DNA of 64,000 bases from Glandiceps talaboti (lineage: Eukaryota; Hemichordata; Enteropneusta; Spengelidae): positions 4,420,001 through 4,484,000 of the forward strand of contig NC_135558.1 in the NCBI RefSeq assembly GCF_964340395.1, given 5' to 3'. A model generated the notes under the pieces. It was not told where the DNA came from. It ran no database searches and saw nothing but the letters and a program-made list of their open reading frames with translations. A program made the position numbers and the translations under genes. Below, piece by piece: positions 12,674 through 26,300 of this stretch (within the stretch, counting starts at the first letter, position 1; each line of letters opens with the position of its first letter).

Positions 12674-15600
12674 AGAAGGATAGAAGTAGAGATAATGAGA
12701 CTTTAACAACTTCATTCATATATGTCAATAAACCAGTTCAGGATTACAAATACAGTTGATTATTTCACACGTGTATGGAATTGAGTATCAAGTCTCGAAA
12801 GGTATCGTCTCGGAAGAACATCGTACTAGACTGTGATTGAACGTAATCAAGATTCACTATATATAACATCATCTCCTGATGTTTTCTATTCAAACCAATT
12901 CATGTACTAATAAATAAGAACGAAATTGTCTGGACAAATCTTTTGTTAACCTTTACCGACAGGGTATATATTTACAAATGTAATTTGTACGAGGAAATGT
13001 TGAGAACTTAAATGGAGTGATGGACATAACTTCTGTGATTACTCCCCGCAGGTGGTTGCACCGAATAAAATCTGATAATATCCAGAGTCCACAGTTCTTG
13101 ATCAATTTTCTCCGAGTGAAAATATTTAAAGAGTGTTTGATAACATTGTTTAAACGTTGTAGTGAGATCGGACGACGAATTAAGATTGTAATATCCCTTT
13201 TCTCCTAAACCGAAGAACTTACTAACTTACCGACTCATTTGCGCTTCTGGGAATATTCGTATCGTGTTCGGGCTTAGCATTTCTCTATATTATTGAAGGT
13301 TTTGAGTTCATTTCTTAGGATCTTCTTTCTTTGCAACTTTTTTTTTTTTACATAACTTGATATTAATATTACTCATTTTCGTTGCCTTTTCGCTTACACG
13401 TGTCCGTACTGTATATTATGACTTTAGCTACTCGCCTTTCTTGAGGCGAAATGCATCGTTAATTTTAATTTAGTACATGTACATAGATGAAACTGTATGC
13501 TTCTATTGATGACGTGTTAATATGGTACGCATGTTACTGTTAGTTCCTGGAAATAGTTATTACTTAGTCAATTTGTCTAACATTTACAGGTGATACGAGA
13601 ATTTATGAAAGGCCGATGCCTTTAGTCATATTTTGACTTAATTTTCAAGAGTTCATCTTTGATACTAGCAAGAACGATGAACGGGCATTACCAATATATA
13701 TCGTGTACACTGAATGAACTTGTGCATTATTAAAATTTATTCAACGCCCATAACACGTATGGTCATAATCTTACGTTACGTCTTTTACCATGATCTTATT
13801 AAAACTCGGATATATCTCTGATTGCCATACATGATATCAATGCATTATCATCAAATATTGAGTAGGCGCAGATTGGATAAATTGTATTATGAATCGCCTT
13901 GCAGCATTTTTCATGATAACTTGCGACACATTGAGAATTATTTTCACCTTATGTAACGACTTTGTTTTGCTATATTGTGACTTAAAGCTGCCCAGAAGTC
14001 GAGCTTTGTACCCAACACAAAATGGAACCACCCACAGTACTACGGCAACAAAGATGATTGTACTGAGGATCTGATATTTTGTTTGCGGATGATACTATCA
14101 ATTAGGAAAACGTTTACTACAAAAAAATGGGTGTATGTAACATGTGTTGTAAAAAGTTTTCTGCAACTCACAACGGTGATTTGTAAGTTTGAATTACGTC
14201 TTGTCTCAACTGTTACATTTATTATTGATGACAAAAGACCCAGCTGCAGGCATACGAACCAATCACTCAAAAACACAATGAGACTTGTTTGATGTAACAT
14301 TATCAACTCAAGAAGATCCTCTTTTGAACTATCTTTGTTATAATCTTCCCTTGCCCGAGTGGTTAACGGTTGTAAGAGGTAACATACATGTATATAGATG
14401 AGACATAGACGCAATGAAATAATAACTTGAGTGTCTCTAAAAAGGATGTAGAATTAATATAAGCTTAGATGTTGTGTATATCGGCGTTTACAGACAACAT
14501 TTGTTCTGGGGATATGTAACGTTTACTAGATGAACAAATAATTATTAGATATTGTTTGTTTATCTAAACTTTTCTTTGTTCGGCCAAGGCAAATACGGGT
14601 GAAATAAAAGGGTCTTGTCACAACCAATTGAAGGCACGTCACGAATATTTTCGGCTGAATGAAGACAAATATTGCAGAATAAAACAATCATAGCTGCAAA
14701 AGCTTAATTTTACGGGGAAATAGGGAAACGAAAGGCGATTCTAAACGTTATGACTTATATTTCGAAGCAATGACGTAGACACACATTGTCGTGACATAGT
14801 ACAGCCAGTGTATCAATATCGTATGTTTTGTTCGAACACGTACAACTTAGCTTTCGCCTCGTATAATCAATTGTATACGACAAGGGAACAAAGATGATAT
14901 CATGGTAATTAGTTTTCTACAACGTTAAAATCCTTGCAGTCTTAAAAGTAATGTGGTTTAAAAGGTACGTGCCGTCAAATACAGCTAATCAAATTATGGA
15001 CTCCGACTGCTTTAACGTTTTTGGAGATTCTTTCAGTGACTTCTTAGACTTCTAACAGAGAAGAGCTGTCACTAAACATTATATCAATTAGCATTTACAG
15101 AAAATTGCACTCCTGCATAGGTTGTCATGATCATATTCGTAGACATAATGCTATCCTGTGAACTTTGGCAGGTTGTCTGTAAGGCTTATATCCAAAGATA
15201 TGCGGAGAGTGGTAAATGGATTCTAATTATCAACTTATTCATATTAGGATATTTGATCTCCTTCAATTACCTACCAATTCTCCTGCCTTATTGAAACATA
15301 CGTCCAAAGTGGTTCTTCCGAACAGTAATAGTTAATATATATATTATTACTATACCTTCCGGCATCGATCAATGCATATTATGGTCGGTCTAATACTGCT
15401 TTTTATCGACACACGCCAGTGACATTTGAAGAGTGAATAACTGAAATAATACGGAATCGCTTGTGAGATGTCAGAATAATAGCTGTGAACCGATAACAAG
15501 TGACAGATACCCTGACTATATATGTAAAGTATTATAGGTCGGTTCTCTTCATGTTAGCAATGTAGGAAATGCATATATAGCGAATAAGTACATGAACGTT

Positions 15601-17860
15601 AATTTCTCAGGGAATTTATGCATGGTCGCTAATGAAATGTCTCCCCCTGTTACTAATATACTTTGAAGCTTGTCACGTAAATTGTGGACATATAGTAAAG
15701 GATTCAGTAATTGACGAATAAGTACTATTTCCTGATCTCCTGGGCAGGTTTGTTCATGGTCACGTGTTGATTGATTTTTTGGCCGTACTCAGTGCATTTC
15801 CGTTTACAGTTGTCAGTTTTCACAAGTTCCCCTCTACAATATATACATATACCTGGTACCTGATGATAATAATAGTGCATTTTTATTGTCTACCTGATTC
15901 AGTTCATACATGAATCATGAAACTTATTATTTTTATATAATCAAATACCAGTTCAAATATTAAAGATTATTTGAACGTAAATTCTTTGTGTTGATGTCAG
16001 AAGTGAATTCCTGTGCGATTCTGATTCATTTATTCAAATATTGTAAAGTACTTCCTTTAATTAAGGCCGAAACACATATTTTTATAAAACTTAAACCGGT
16101 GCATTAAATCTGGGAGTCAGTTCGAGAGTAGTGGAAAATTCATATAAGCATACAAATAACCGCAAATCAAATGTTGAGCACATACAGTCCACTGATGTCG
16201 AAACTCTCTATTTGAAATTGCTGGAAGCGGTTTCAATCTCTGAGTTATGAACGGTTCACATTCTAATCGTTGATGATTGATGGGACAGACAATAATTCAT
16301 GAAAGCATGTTTGGTTCTTGACATTGTACTTCCATGCATATACTTTCAGTAAATGTGAATATGAAATATGTTTGTTGAGGGTGAAACGGTAGTGTACATT
16401 TAAGGTAAATTAGTGATTTTTTGACTGGCATGAGTGATTTGTCAGTTTTATAACGGATATGAGGAGTGTTTCAATTTGTCCCAAAAGGGTTACGTCGTGC
16501 TACCTGGAAACGATGCCCTCTGGCTTGCAGACCTCTGATGTACCTTTAATTTAAAACAGTCGCATCTCATAATATGAAGTGTGTTTAGCCAACTAAATTT
16601 AAATGGATTGGAGAAACCTTATAAAAACGCTGACATAAAATTAAAATAGATGTTCATTGTATCAACCTTCGGCAAAATGTGAAAGTTAGGGGCTAGAATG
16701 AATAGTTATAGTTTTGTTGTAATAATGGCGTTGTATATGACTATGAATGCCGACAATCAGATTGAAGTCGCCGAAAAGCTACAATTGCAAAATTTCTTAG
16801 ATTGTCAAAACAACAACGAATTCAATATGCGATCCGAATAATCAAGTTATTTCCGTTAACGGTTCAAGCCAATCAAACGTGAATCCAATACAATCAACTT
16901 AATTACATGAAAATGATACATCGACAGACAGGAAACTAAATATTAGTCTGTCAGCTAATCTGTCTGTCTACATGTCCGTCCGCCTGTGTGTCTGTTTGTT
17001 TGTCTCTCTTAAGTTATATTCACGTGTAAGTTGAGACTCTGCCGTCTCAGTGTGCTAACAAAGTTAATAAATATATGAAGGTCGGGTTAATAATGATGTC
17101 ATTTATTACCAAAGTTGAATCTATAAACGCTATACGACAGCATTCCTTTATCATTTTTACAACAGTCTCGAATTACAACGAGCATCTCTGTGGTGAAATT
17201 GTCAAAATCGATCGGAACAATTAGTCAATTTTACATCAAAATATGAATATTTGTTTACTCTCATGCTCACTTACATTGCATCACTAATTAGATCTTATCA
17301 CAGTGTTACTAGTTGCCAATCACCAGGGTTAACAGTAGCTTTAGCCGCTATCGTAACCATAGCATTTCTGGTTCATATATGCAACGAATGAATGCTGAAC
17401 GATTGCGTTTATTTAATTTACCATGACTAATCAGAATGATATCGAACATCCTGAGAACAAAATATTAGATTTCTCCAGGTATCCAACCTGCCGTTTTCTA
17501 CCACATAAATACTTAATGTGTCTGTACATATGTTGTCTTTGTCCCCTGGGTTCTGATTTTTCATCTTTGTATAGTCCTACAAATATATAGATATATGAAT
17601 ATCTCATTTACATACTTAATTACTTAGTGCCGCCTGATAGACTGGCTTTGAGTGACTTTCTAATTAATGGACTTACTCGTTTCCCACGTGGCAAGCGATG
17701 TCACACTGACATGCAGCGGTAACACAGGACAATAACCTTTGTGAAATGGACTGTAATACATATTTATCGGGCCTTAAAAGGTTACATGATAATATCTTGT
17801 AGATTGAGATTTGTATTTATTTTTAATGATGACCATGCAAACGTTTCTGAAATTAGGCTG
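12672..17860. other. Gene-poor spacer
   Basis: No supported gene. At 14347-14365 the string TGCCCGAGTGGTTAACG resembles the A-box end of a class II tRNA, but no B-box or cloverleaf follows, so it is at best a tRNA-derived fragment. A few CTGT/GTCT repeats lie near 16940-17010. The remainder is AT-rich. Confidence 0.5.
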
Positions 17861-17862
17861 TT

Positions 17863-18140
17863 TGAGCAGTTGCCTTCAAAGCTAGGGTATGTGAGCAGTT
17901 GCCTTCAAAACTTAGGGCATGTGAACAGTTGCCTTCAAAGCTTAGGGTATGTGAACAGTTGCCTTCAAAGCCTAGGGTATGTGAGCAGTTGCCTTCAAAA
18001 CTTAGGGTATGTGAGCAGTTGCCTTCAAAACTTAGGGTATGTGAAGAGTTGCCTTCAAAACTTAGGGTATGTGAGCAGTTGCCTTCAAAACTTGGGGTAT
18101 GTGAGTAGTTGCCTTCAAAACTTGGGCTTTGTGAGCGGGT
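17863..18140. repeat. 30-bp minisatellite, about 9 copies
   Basis: Tandem units of the form GAGCAGTTGCCTTCAAAACT plus TAGGGTATGT. The period is exactly 30 bp, so all three forward frames (and a reverse frame) stay open and spell 10-residue repeats. Units differ at a few sites without preference for synonymous change. There is no signal peptide, domain or splice structure, so it is best read as non-coding. Confidence 0.92.
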
Positions 18141-18228
18141 ACGGGAATATGGGTTGAATGACAAACACCTTACTGAGAACACACACACATACATACACAC
18201 AGAGTATGTTGTTCGCCTATCTGAATGT

Positions 18229-18230
18229 GA

Positions 18231-18279
<49 letters not shown>
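18229..18279. repeat. (TCTG)n microsatellite
   Basis: A pure run of GTCT/TCTG units shortly downstream of an ACACACATACATACACAC stretch. Confidence 0.95.
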
Positions 18280-19025
18280 CATGTACTTCTTTTTGGACAA
18301 AATAATTATCTTAATTAAATTTATAAATGCTAAGCTGGAAACCTATTTATTGTACATATTATACTTATTCGCAGTTCTGCAGTTAGATTTTATATCAAGC
18401 TTTCATAATTTCCATAACGAGTTCATTTTACTGAATACTTAATCCATTTTATGAGTTGAACTTAGGAAATTAACTCGGCTTAAACTATATATGTGGCAAA
18501 ATGAACTATGGTAGAAACTGTAGAAACATATTTTAATAATCTTTAAACTACATTATCATGTTGAATTCTATAAAAGTCAGTAACTTACAAAAATGTAATC
18601 CTACTGTTACATTAACCTAGTAAATCCTAACACAGCGTTGGTAATTTGCATATACGAAATACTCATGGGACAAACACAGCTGGGCGACAAAATGTATTAC
18701 TTATTTCTTCACTATGTATTTATTTCTTTTGTCTAACAATTGTTTCAAATGTATATAATTTAGATAGATGTAAGCTTATAGAATTTACAGCCATAATCGT
18801 AGTTACACGTCAAATGGGGAATATTAAATATTCAACAATTGTGTGTCATTTCCCACACAAGGAAAACTTATATGAATAATCGGGTAAAACAAATTTTGTC
18901 TAAATTAGTATGCACAACTACAGTATATAATATGTGGATTACCGACTATACTGGATGAGTTCAAGAAAAGGATATATTTATTGTCATGGGCATTGTTAGG
19001 ATGTTAGTTTTCATGTACAAATTTT
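18280..19025. other. AT-rich spacer
   Basis: No gene, RNA or array recognised. Confidence 0.5.
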
Positions 19026-19275
19026 ACATATAATATTTCGTATTTCTTCAAATAGTACACCATATTCAAATGTGAACACAGAACTAGAATAACAAAGAAC
19101 CCTGTCATTAGAAGAAAAAAAAGCCAAGTGCACGGTGAAAATATCAAAAGACATATAATATTTCGTATTTCTTCAAATAGTACATCATATTCAAACGTGA
19201 ACACAGAACTAGAATAATAAAGAACCCTGTCATTAGAAGAAAAAAAGCCAAATGTACGGTGAAAATATCAAAAGA
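19026..19275. repeat. 125-bp tandem duplication
   Basis: Two nearly identical head-to-tail copies start at 19026 and 19151 (ACATATAATATTTCGTATTT in both). They differ at only a few positions (for example CACCATATT/CATCATATT) and by one A in a poly-A run. A period of 125 is not a multiple of three. The reverse-strand open frame across it includes a hydrophobic FFLLMTGFF segment in both copies. Confidence 0.93.
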
Positions 19276-19497
19276 CTGTCTTGTGTTAACGATTCCACAA
19301 TATCTCTGAAGAGCAATACGTGGAAAGTCCAAGTCGCAAATCCCAACAGACACACCATTGACTTGTTCAGATTGCCCAATTATTTCTCGACGACGCTCTT
19401 TACCAAGCGTCAAATCAAAGCCGGTTGATAGGGGAAAAAATTCCCACAATGATCCGAATTCAGAATATAGGCCCACGTGTCTCTCTAATCGGATCAC
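19276..19497 (-). other. Unrecognised open stretch beside the duplication
   Basis: On the minus strand an ATG at 19495-19497 opens a frame that runs leftward into the duplicated block. The unique part reads MIRLERHVGLYSEFG and later FPLSTGFDLTLGKERRREII, with a codon-like mixture of charged and hydrophobic residues. I recognise no family and see no donor or acceptor that would define it as an exon. It may be a decayed exon or chance. Low confidence. Confidence 0.15.
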
Positions 19498-22400
19498 TCT
19501 TCCTACTTCAATATACTAGACTTAAAACTTACCTTATTCATAAAAAGTGATTAGTTGATGTCATGCTGGCCACGTAAATTTCAAAAACACAAAATGCGAT
19601 TATTTAATGTTTTGACCAAGTAAGTTTGGAAAACACGAAGTGCGTCATGTATTACTTGATCACCAAAATAATTCGAACCTCATCTATGATCAAAGTTGTA
19701 ATCCTTGCTGTATTTCCGACACACGACGTCAATGGTAATATCAAGTTGAAATTGTGTTTTTAGAGCTCAGTAATATCATTGGGGAGGGTTCAGTGTTAGT
19801 GCAGGAGGAAACCTGCGTTGTTCGGTAGAGTCAAACTGAACGACACTCTTCTTACTTACAGCATGGTAAATTTAATCAAACCCTGAATGGGTTCGAACCC
19901 CAATCGCACTGGTAAGTTGTACATTAAACTCGGTTAACTAATGTTTCGCAAGTCTTCCACACCTTCCAACTACTAGTATTTCAATCACTCTTAAAGTGAC
20001 AATTTACAAGACTATATATATGTGTACCCTGGGTATAACCATTCTTGATAAAGGTTTGATATTTTGGAGATTGTTACTTACTCACTGTCTGTATACATAC
20101 ACTTAAATGTTTGCACATTGTTCCCATAGCAACACATGCTTACTTTTTAAACATCACCAATACATTATATAGAAGAGGGGGTGTTTGCATTAGCATATTC
20201 TTATCTGGATCAACCAATGGCATCGCCGTACGTATTGGTATGGGACTGCTGGTTCGATTATGATTGACAGCAGAACAAATATAGTGGCAGAGATTGATCC
20301 CAAATCACATCTATAATTGGTTCAACATTGACTGCTTCTTTCTTTTCCTGCAAATACGTAAATCACTGATTTGATAGTTTTACCGTGTCTACGCGAGCGA
20401 CTACTCCTACGCATCCCCCTCTTTCCGTTAGAGCATTCCTCTAAAGCTTAATAAGCGGATACCGCGCTACCAGTCTCACTTTGGAAATCGTCGTCATCGT
20501 AGGATTTTTCGAGTCAGTGACGGAATCTATCTTATTGCCGTGTGAACACAATTTCAAACAGGTAAGTGTCAAATTAAGTTTACTCATGCTGCGGTGAAAG
20601 TTGGATTTACTGCAGAGATCAGAAAATGTGTCGACTTTCTGAATTCTCTCAACGAAATGCGTACCATGTATTTGAAGCGAGTGTACATTTTGATGTAATC
20701 GTTAGTAAATCAACATCTAAGAAAATCCCAAGGAAATGAAAAAAAGAAAGTGTGTTTCCTGATTTTGCATTGAAAAACTTCACATATGCTGTAACATACA
20801 GGAGATTCCGGCTTCATTGGAAAACATTTGAATAGATCATAAGGTACATTTCCCACTGGTCTTGGAAATTCTACCAGACTTGTTTGCGGGAAAATGTAAA
20901 AGTTGTTCATATAGTAAAATTAATCAGGGTTTTAGTCTCGATGTGAAGGACAGCCACAAATCAAATTTTCTAACTAGCTACTCTTACAAAACAATTACAA
21001 TTTCTTCATACGGGAGAGCGCCTCTTAACATTCGCAAGTCATTGCCCATAAAATGGAAGTGAAATGCGATGTTGATATTTACATACAAAGTATAGCAGTT
21101 ATGTCTTGATATGATAGGATTAGGAAATACGATATTTCCATGATAGCTAAAGAAAATTGGAAATAGTAATTGAACTGATTTGGCTATAGCTTAAACAAAG
21201 AAAAGGTCGATGAATTTTTAGAGACATTACATATATAACGAATAAAGTGGATCTTGTATACTGTACAAATGTTTAATTTGAATAATTGAGTTCATTTTAT
21301 AATTATATAAACATTACCGTTGTGAATGTTACCTTTCTTCCTTCCACCCAGAACGGTGATGTGGAAGTAAAATGGGGTATTATTCTATTACCAGCCGATC
21401 TTATGTCTTCTTATCCAAATGACATTTTCGAATATTTCAATGAATTTTTACGTGGAATTTCCATATATATTGCGGTAGATTTTTTCTACATTTAAAATTT
21501 ATCAATACTTCTAGCATTACAGTTAAATATCTCTCCAATGTAAGATAAAATGTTTGCGATTTCAATTGTTTGTGTTTTCTCTTTGTAAACTCTGAAAATG
21601 ACTGGCTTTTCCTCCAGACATGATTCTCAGTTTTACATTGTCGGTTTTTCAAAGATACAAGTATATGTTCATGAATCGTAAGTTAATGTAAGGTTTGGAA
21701 ATTATTCAGTTGAACTACTTTGGAATTAAAATCGTGTAAAAAAACCCACCTAAAAACACTCTTTGTATACTCATTGCACATACGAATTCTTGACTACTTC
21801 AATGATATACGATGTAAAATCGCTAAATCGAAACGTGTGGAGCCCTTTCTGCGCAGTGCATAGTCGTACACAGAACTTCAACCGACTTGAATCATGATAG
21901 CGCCACCCATCTATCGAATGCTTATTTCAACGCTCTTAGACTGCATAGGAGTACACAACATCATTTGATCAACTTTTAAGAAAAGACTGTAGTCAAGGTA
22001 ACAAGAAGTGCAAAAACACGGAAAGGGAACCTGTGCTGGAAATCTGACTTTTAATATCACATACGAAATGTAAAGAAAGCGCGACTAACCTCATATTAAA
22101 ATCGTCATTTTGCCTGTTTTCTTTATTAAAGCTATAAAAATAGGAACTGGCTCAATAGTTGTATTTTTACTGTGTATTATTCACAAATTCCAATAGAACG
22201 CAACTCGAATCCTTCATCCTAACCACAAATGCACAAATTGATGATATTTTCTCGACTCTCTTTTGGACGCTATTAATCAGTATTATGCAAAGTCATAATT
22301 TCTATGGCAAGTGGTGCAATTTACAAATGAATCCATCAGTAATAATCGTTTTACCACTTTGATAAGTCTACTACAACCGTCATGATATATTGCTTTTGTA

Positions 22401-22639
22401 GATATTCAAAATGTCTTCATCCGTAGGGTCACATTATATTGTTACAACACGTATTCTGTAGTGGGCAATGGACAAAAATGCTTACAAAAACTACTTATGG
22501 GTAGCTGTTCATTCTAATATTGATTAGCTAATATATTTATAAGGACATTCTAAACAATTTAAGTGGCTTGGTTGTCTTTATTCTCGCCAATAAACTCCAC
22601 AATTCATTCCGTTAACACTTCTACTGTTCAATGTTAAGT
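19498..22639. other. Spacer; possible decayed tRNA-like or SINE piece near 19890
   Basis: TGGGTTCGAACCCCA at about 19891-19906 is a perfect T-arm-like palindrome containing a GGTTCGAACC B-box. I could not fold a tRNA around it on either strand, so it may be a SINE head or chance. No coding exon was supported elsewhere in the interval. Confidence 0.35.
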
Positions 22640-23335
22640 AATTGTTTGAAGCAAATTCGTGATGTTTTATGTACTTGTAAATGGAAGGATGCTTGTACGC
22701 AGACGTGAGAAATTTTTGAACAAGTCAAGATTAAACCAGCTTTCAAATCAGAAACTTGAATGATGCGAACATGTTGAGTTGCTATGTTTTTTAATAGACC
22801 TAAACAAAGCACACTTCGTTATGTGATAGTTTTGCGTATTTACAGCCCAAATCACGAAAAGTCAAGCTGTATTCTTTAAAGTTCTGTATAATATGAAAAA
22901 GATTATTGTCTGCTTGAAGCGTGACAAACGTTCGTACAATAAACCGGAGTTTAACAGATTAGGGAGAAAAGAAACTGTATACATTATTTCTTCGTATGTT
23001 AAATTTAGTGCATTACGTTTGGTGTACTTGCGAATGGACGGATGGTCACTACGTGACACAGTTTTGAACTAGTGAAGAATAAACCAACTTTCAAATCAGA
23101 GTCTTAAATGATGTGACATGTTAAATATTATGCTTTTTAATGGACCTAAACAAAGCTTGCTTGGTTTGTTAGTTTTGTGTATTTCCAGTCAAATCACGAA
23201 AAAGCAAGTTGTATTCTTTATCAGTACCATGAGATTAACGTCCGTTTCAACCTTGAAGAAAGTTTGTATAAATTTAACCGAGGTTTTAAATATTGACTCG
23301 AAAAGAAACCTTATACCTTACTTCGTATGTTGAAA
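22640..23335. repeat. Diverged tandem duplication, about 340 bp per unit
   Basis: Two diverged head-to-tail copies share anchor strings in the same order: GTACTTG(T/C)(A/G)AATGGA at 22671 and 23024, CCTAAACAAAGC at 22799 and 23145, and CTTCGTATGTT at 22990 and 23321. The spacing shrinks from 353 to 331 bp, showing indels. No coding signal. Confidence 0.8.
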
Positions 23336-26300
23336 ATTAATTTTATTGAAAACATTGCTTACTAAATTATGCAATAACATCAATATAATATTGGCCAGTA
23401 AGTCTTGCTAGAGCCCAGTGTAGAATTAGAAGCAACACAATTGAACAATATTTTAGAACCTCAATCTAGAGGGAATTCAAATACTGCTTGCAAAAGTCAG
23501 TAAGAAAATCAGTTGCGCTCAGTGATAAAACGATAAAGTCTTCTGAGCTGAATTAGTAAATCGTGAAATGGTCGTACCCAAATATAACATTTTCATCAAT
23601 CAAGAGCATAATCGGTAATATAACCTGGAATTTGATCACAAAACACAAATATCCGTTGGGGAACTATACTTTTGGGATAGAATCAACACTTCAGTAGATA
23701 TGAGCCAATTATTTGGAACGATGGTTCAATTTTACTGCCATGACCTAGAATATCTCAGATTTCGTATTTCATGATCGGTCTAACCAAACATTTGCAAATC
23801 TCGTTCTGCGTTTCTTTGCCATCGGTCGAGTTGCTCGGTTTATTAGACAGAAAAAATACAGTCCTGGACGCCATTCTTAAACCATGTGGCTTTAGCGATT
23901 TTCTATTTGATGAAGTCGTTTCGAACCTTATGCTATATAAATTTATCAGTAACCTTTCCCATGTCACATTTAGGTAAAATACTCCAAGGGGACAAATTTT
24001 CCTGAAAATTAAAGTTATTCAATTCTCTCCAAATCCAAATTTTGCCACATGAAAGCTTGTGCCTGGTCCTTTTTGAAGTAATAAAGAAATTTGCGGTTCG
24101 TCGTTTTGTTTTCTTAGATAATCGCCATTTTCCCCCATAGAATGAACACGGTATTCAGCGGCCATATTGGATTCAGCAGCCATATTGGTTTCTACAATGA
24201 CCACATTTGGATATCATTTTGAACTTTATCTGAAAACTTTGTACGGTGACCCCAGATGTTTTTGATTGATTTTAACTGAGAATGGGTTGGAGGTTTCGTG
24301 AACTAAAGGAACAGCAAAAGTGTAAAGAGTTTGTATCCGAGGCACAGGCTACTTTAAAATCACTCCATACGTAATTTGTAATGTTCAGAAAGTAATGGTG
24401 ATCTATCAAACGCGTCATTGCGAAATGTTCACTGAGTTTTTATTAACTTTTAGCGAATTGGAATAAGTTTGGACGAGGTGTATTTGGGAAATATTTCGAA
24501 TTAACAAATAACGATTTATCACAACCCCTTGAAATCAAATGGAATAATACAATGAATATTTCATTTATAATAATTACACAAATACAGATATATATTGAAT
24601 TCAGCTTAAATACGTTATTAATAACATGATATTCACATCGTGAACATTTACACATGTTAAATATAAAGACGCCAAATGACACAGGAAAGTTCGTACGCTT
24701 ACAGCACTCATAGAATACGTTGTTACTTTTCATTATAAAGGACACGTCTGCCGTTTTATCATAGGTCTTTGCATGGGTATGGGACTGTTGTTGGCCCTTC
24801 CAAAATCTCTTACAATGTTAAGATCCAAATGAACTCACCGTACTTGTAACGATGCTACTTAGTTTTTCAAAATGAAATGAGTTTGAATATACCATATCCA
24901 GATTTTATGGTTGCATGCCTTTGATAATTGTTGGCGCAATGAAGTCGAAAATAGGTATGAGCTGTCGTGCACACTATTACGAATTCCAATCACTGTTGTC
25001 TAATCAATCAATCATTTCAATTTGACTTCTATAATCATTTGTTATAGATAATGTCGTCATCATATTTTATATCGTGTGATTTGCTATCAGTGTGGATCGA
25101 TTGGTGCGTCACGTTCCTTGCAAATTACTTTAATATCAAGTAAATGTGCCAACTGTCACTTGTACTATTTATAGCTCAAGGACAGCTGAGCGGAGCTTAA
25201 GAGTTAGATGGATTGTGCGTCGTCGTCCGTGTTCTGTTTTCAGTCAACTTTTTCTATTTCTTCCCGAAACTGGGTACTTTTGGTCAAAAATATCATTGTA
25301 GATGATAGGATTGGTTTGATTATTTGGTGTACATGTGCACGGAGACAGTCTATTCTGATTTGTTCATGCCAAGTTGGTATATATTTTTGACTTCTTCTCC
25401 GAAGCCAGTGGTTGGATTGCTTTGATGTTTGGTGTGGATGTGCCTTAGGGAAAGGTTATTCGGATTTGATAATGACAAGTCGAGACGAGTCACTTCTATA
25501 TTTTAACAGATTGTTTGCAGATTTTGGAGATATTATTTTGGTCAGAATGATATTTATACCTATTCTCCGAAATGGATGGTCGGATTGTTTTGATATTTGG
25601 ATGGGCCTAAGAGGAGGGGGAGGAGATCTGATGTTTACTTTGTCCACCCCTTTACCATTTATGTAACAAAAGTAAAAGAATGGCGAAACAAATAAGACCA
25701 ATATGTTGTTTGGTTTGAAAATAGAACTGCTGTTTCAGAGACTAGCTCTAATGTCATACTTAATGATGTGTGCAATTTTTAACCATTTCATAGATAGGCA
25801 TTACTGTAAAGAATAGTGTGTCAAACCGTTAGTCTCTAGAAGTAAATCCGCGAAAGATTCATTGAAGTGCCATTGCACATTTGACCTATCATTTGGTTCG
25901 GTTTAGCTTGTTTAATTGTTTCTTTGTCTGTTTTTTTCTTTCCAATATACGTTATGTTAAAGGTTGCCATAACAACAGATTTGGCACTCAATCCAGAGTA
26001 TTGAAAGTACTAGTAAATCGACAAATTGCTAAGTTATTATTTTTGCATCTATCATGAGTCATAACTTGAAAAAAATTGTTCGGATTTCCTCGATCCCATT
26101 AAAGTACATCTCTTCAAATTCTTTCCCGATAAATAGATTTATTCTGATCATTAAGCTTTATTTGAACAACGTAACTCCTTAATTCTTCAGCCAAAATGCT
26201 GCATATGAAGAAGGGTTATTGACGAGTCTTTCAGGGAAGGTATGTCTTTGTGAAACGTACGTTTTTAATATTTGATATCGATAAATTAAATGAAACGTTT

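Noticed and set aside
12229-12728. Open frames made of HTYI/CMYV-type repeats
   Set aside because: Translations of CATA, GACA and CA microsatellites.
14040-14414. 124-codon minus-strand frame
   Set aside because: Overlaps the tRNA-like fragment; composition is not coding-like and no family recognised.
17863-18140. CRISPR-like regular direct repeats
   Set aside because: Units are contiguous without unique spacers, and the context is eukaryotic; it is a minisatellite.
17741-18200. 138-codon plus-strand and 115-codon minus-strand frames with 10-residue repeats
   Set aside because: The 30-bp minisatellite keeps several frames open; variation is not biased to synonymous sites and there is no supporting gene structure.
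19880-19915. tRNA gene suggested by GGGTTCGAACCCC
   Set aside because: No acceptor stem, D-arm or A-box at the right distance on either strand.
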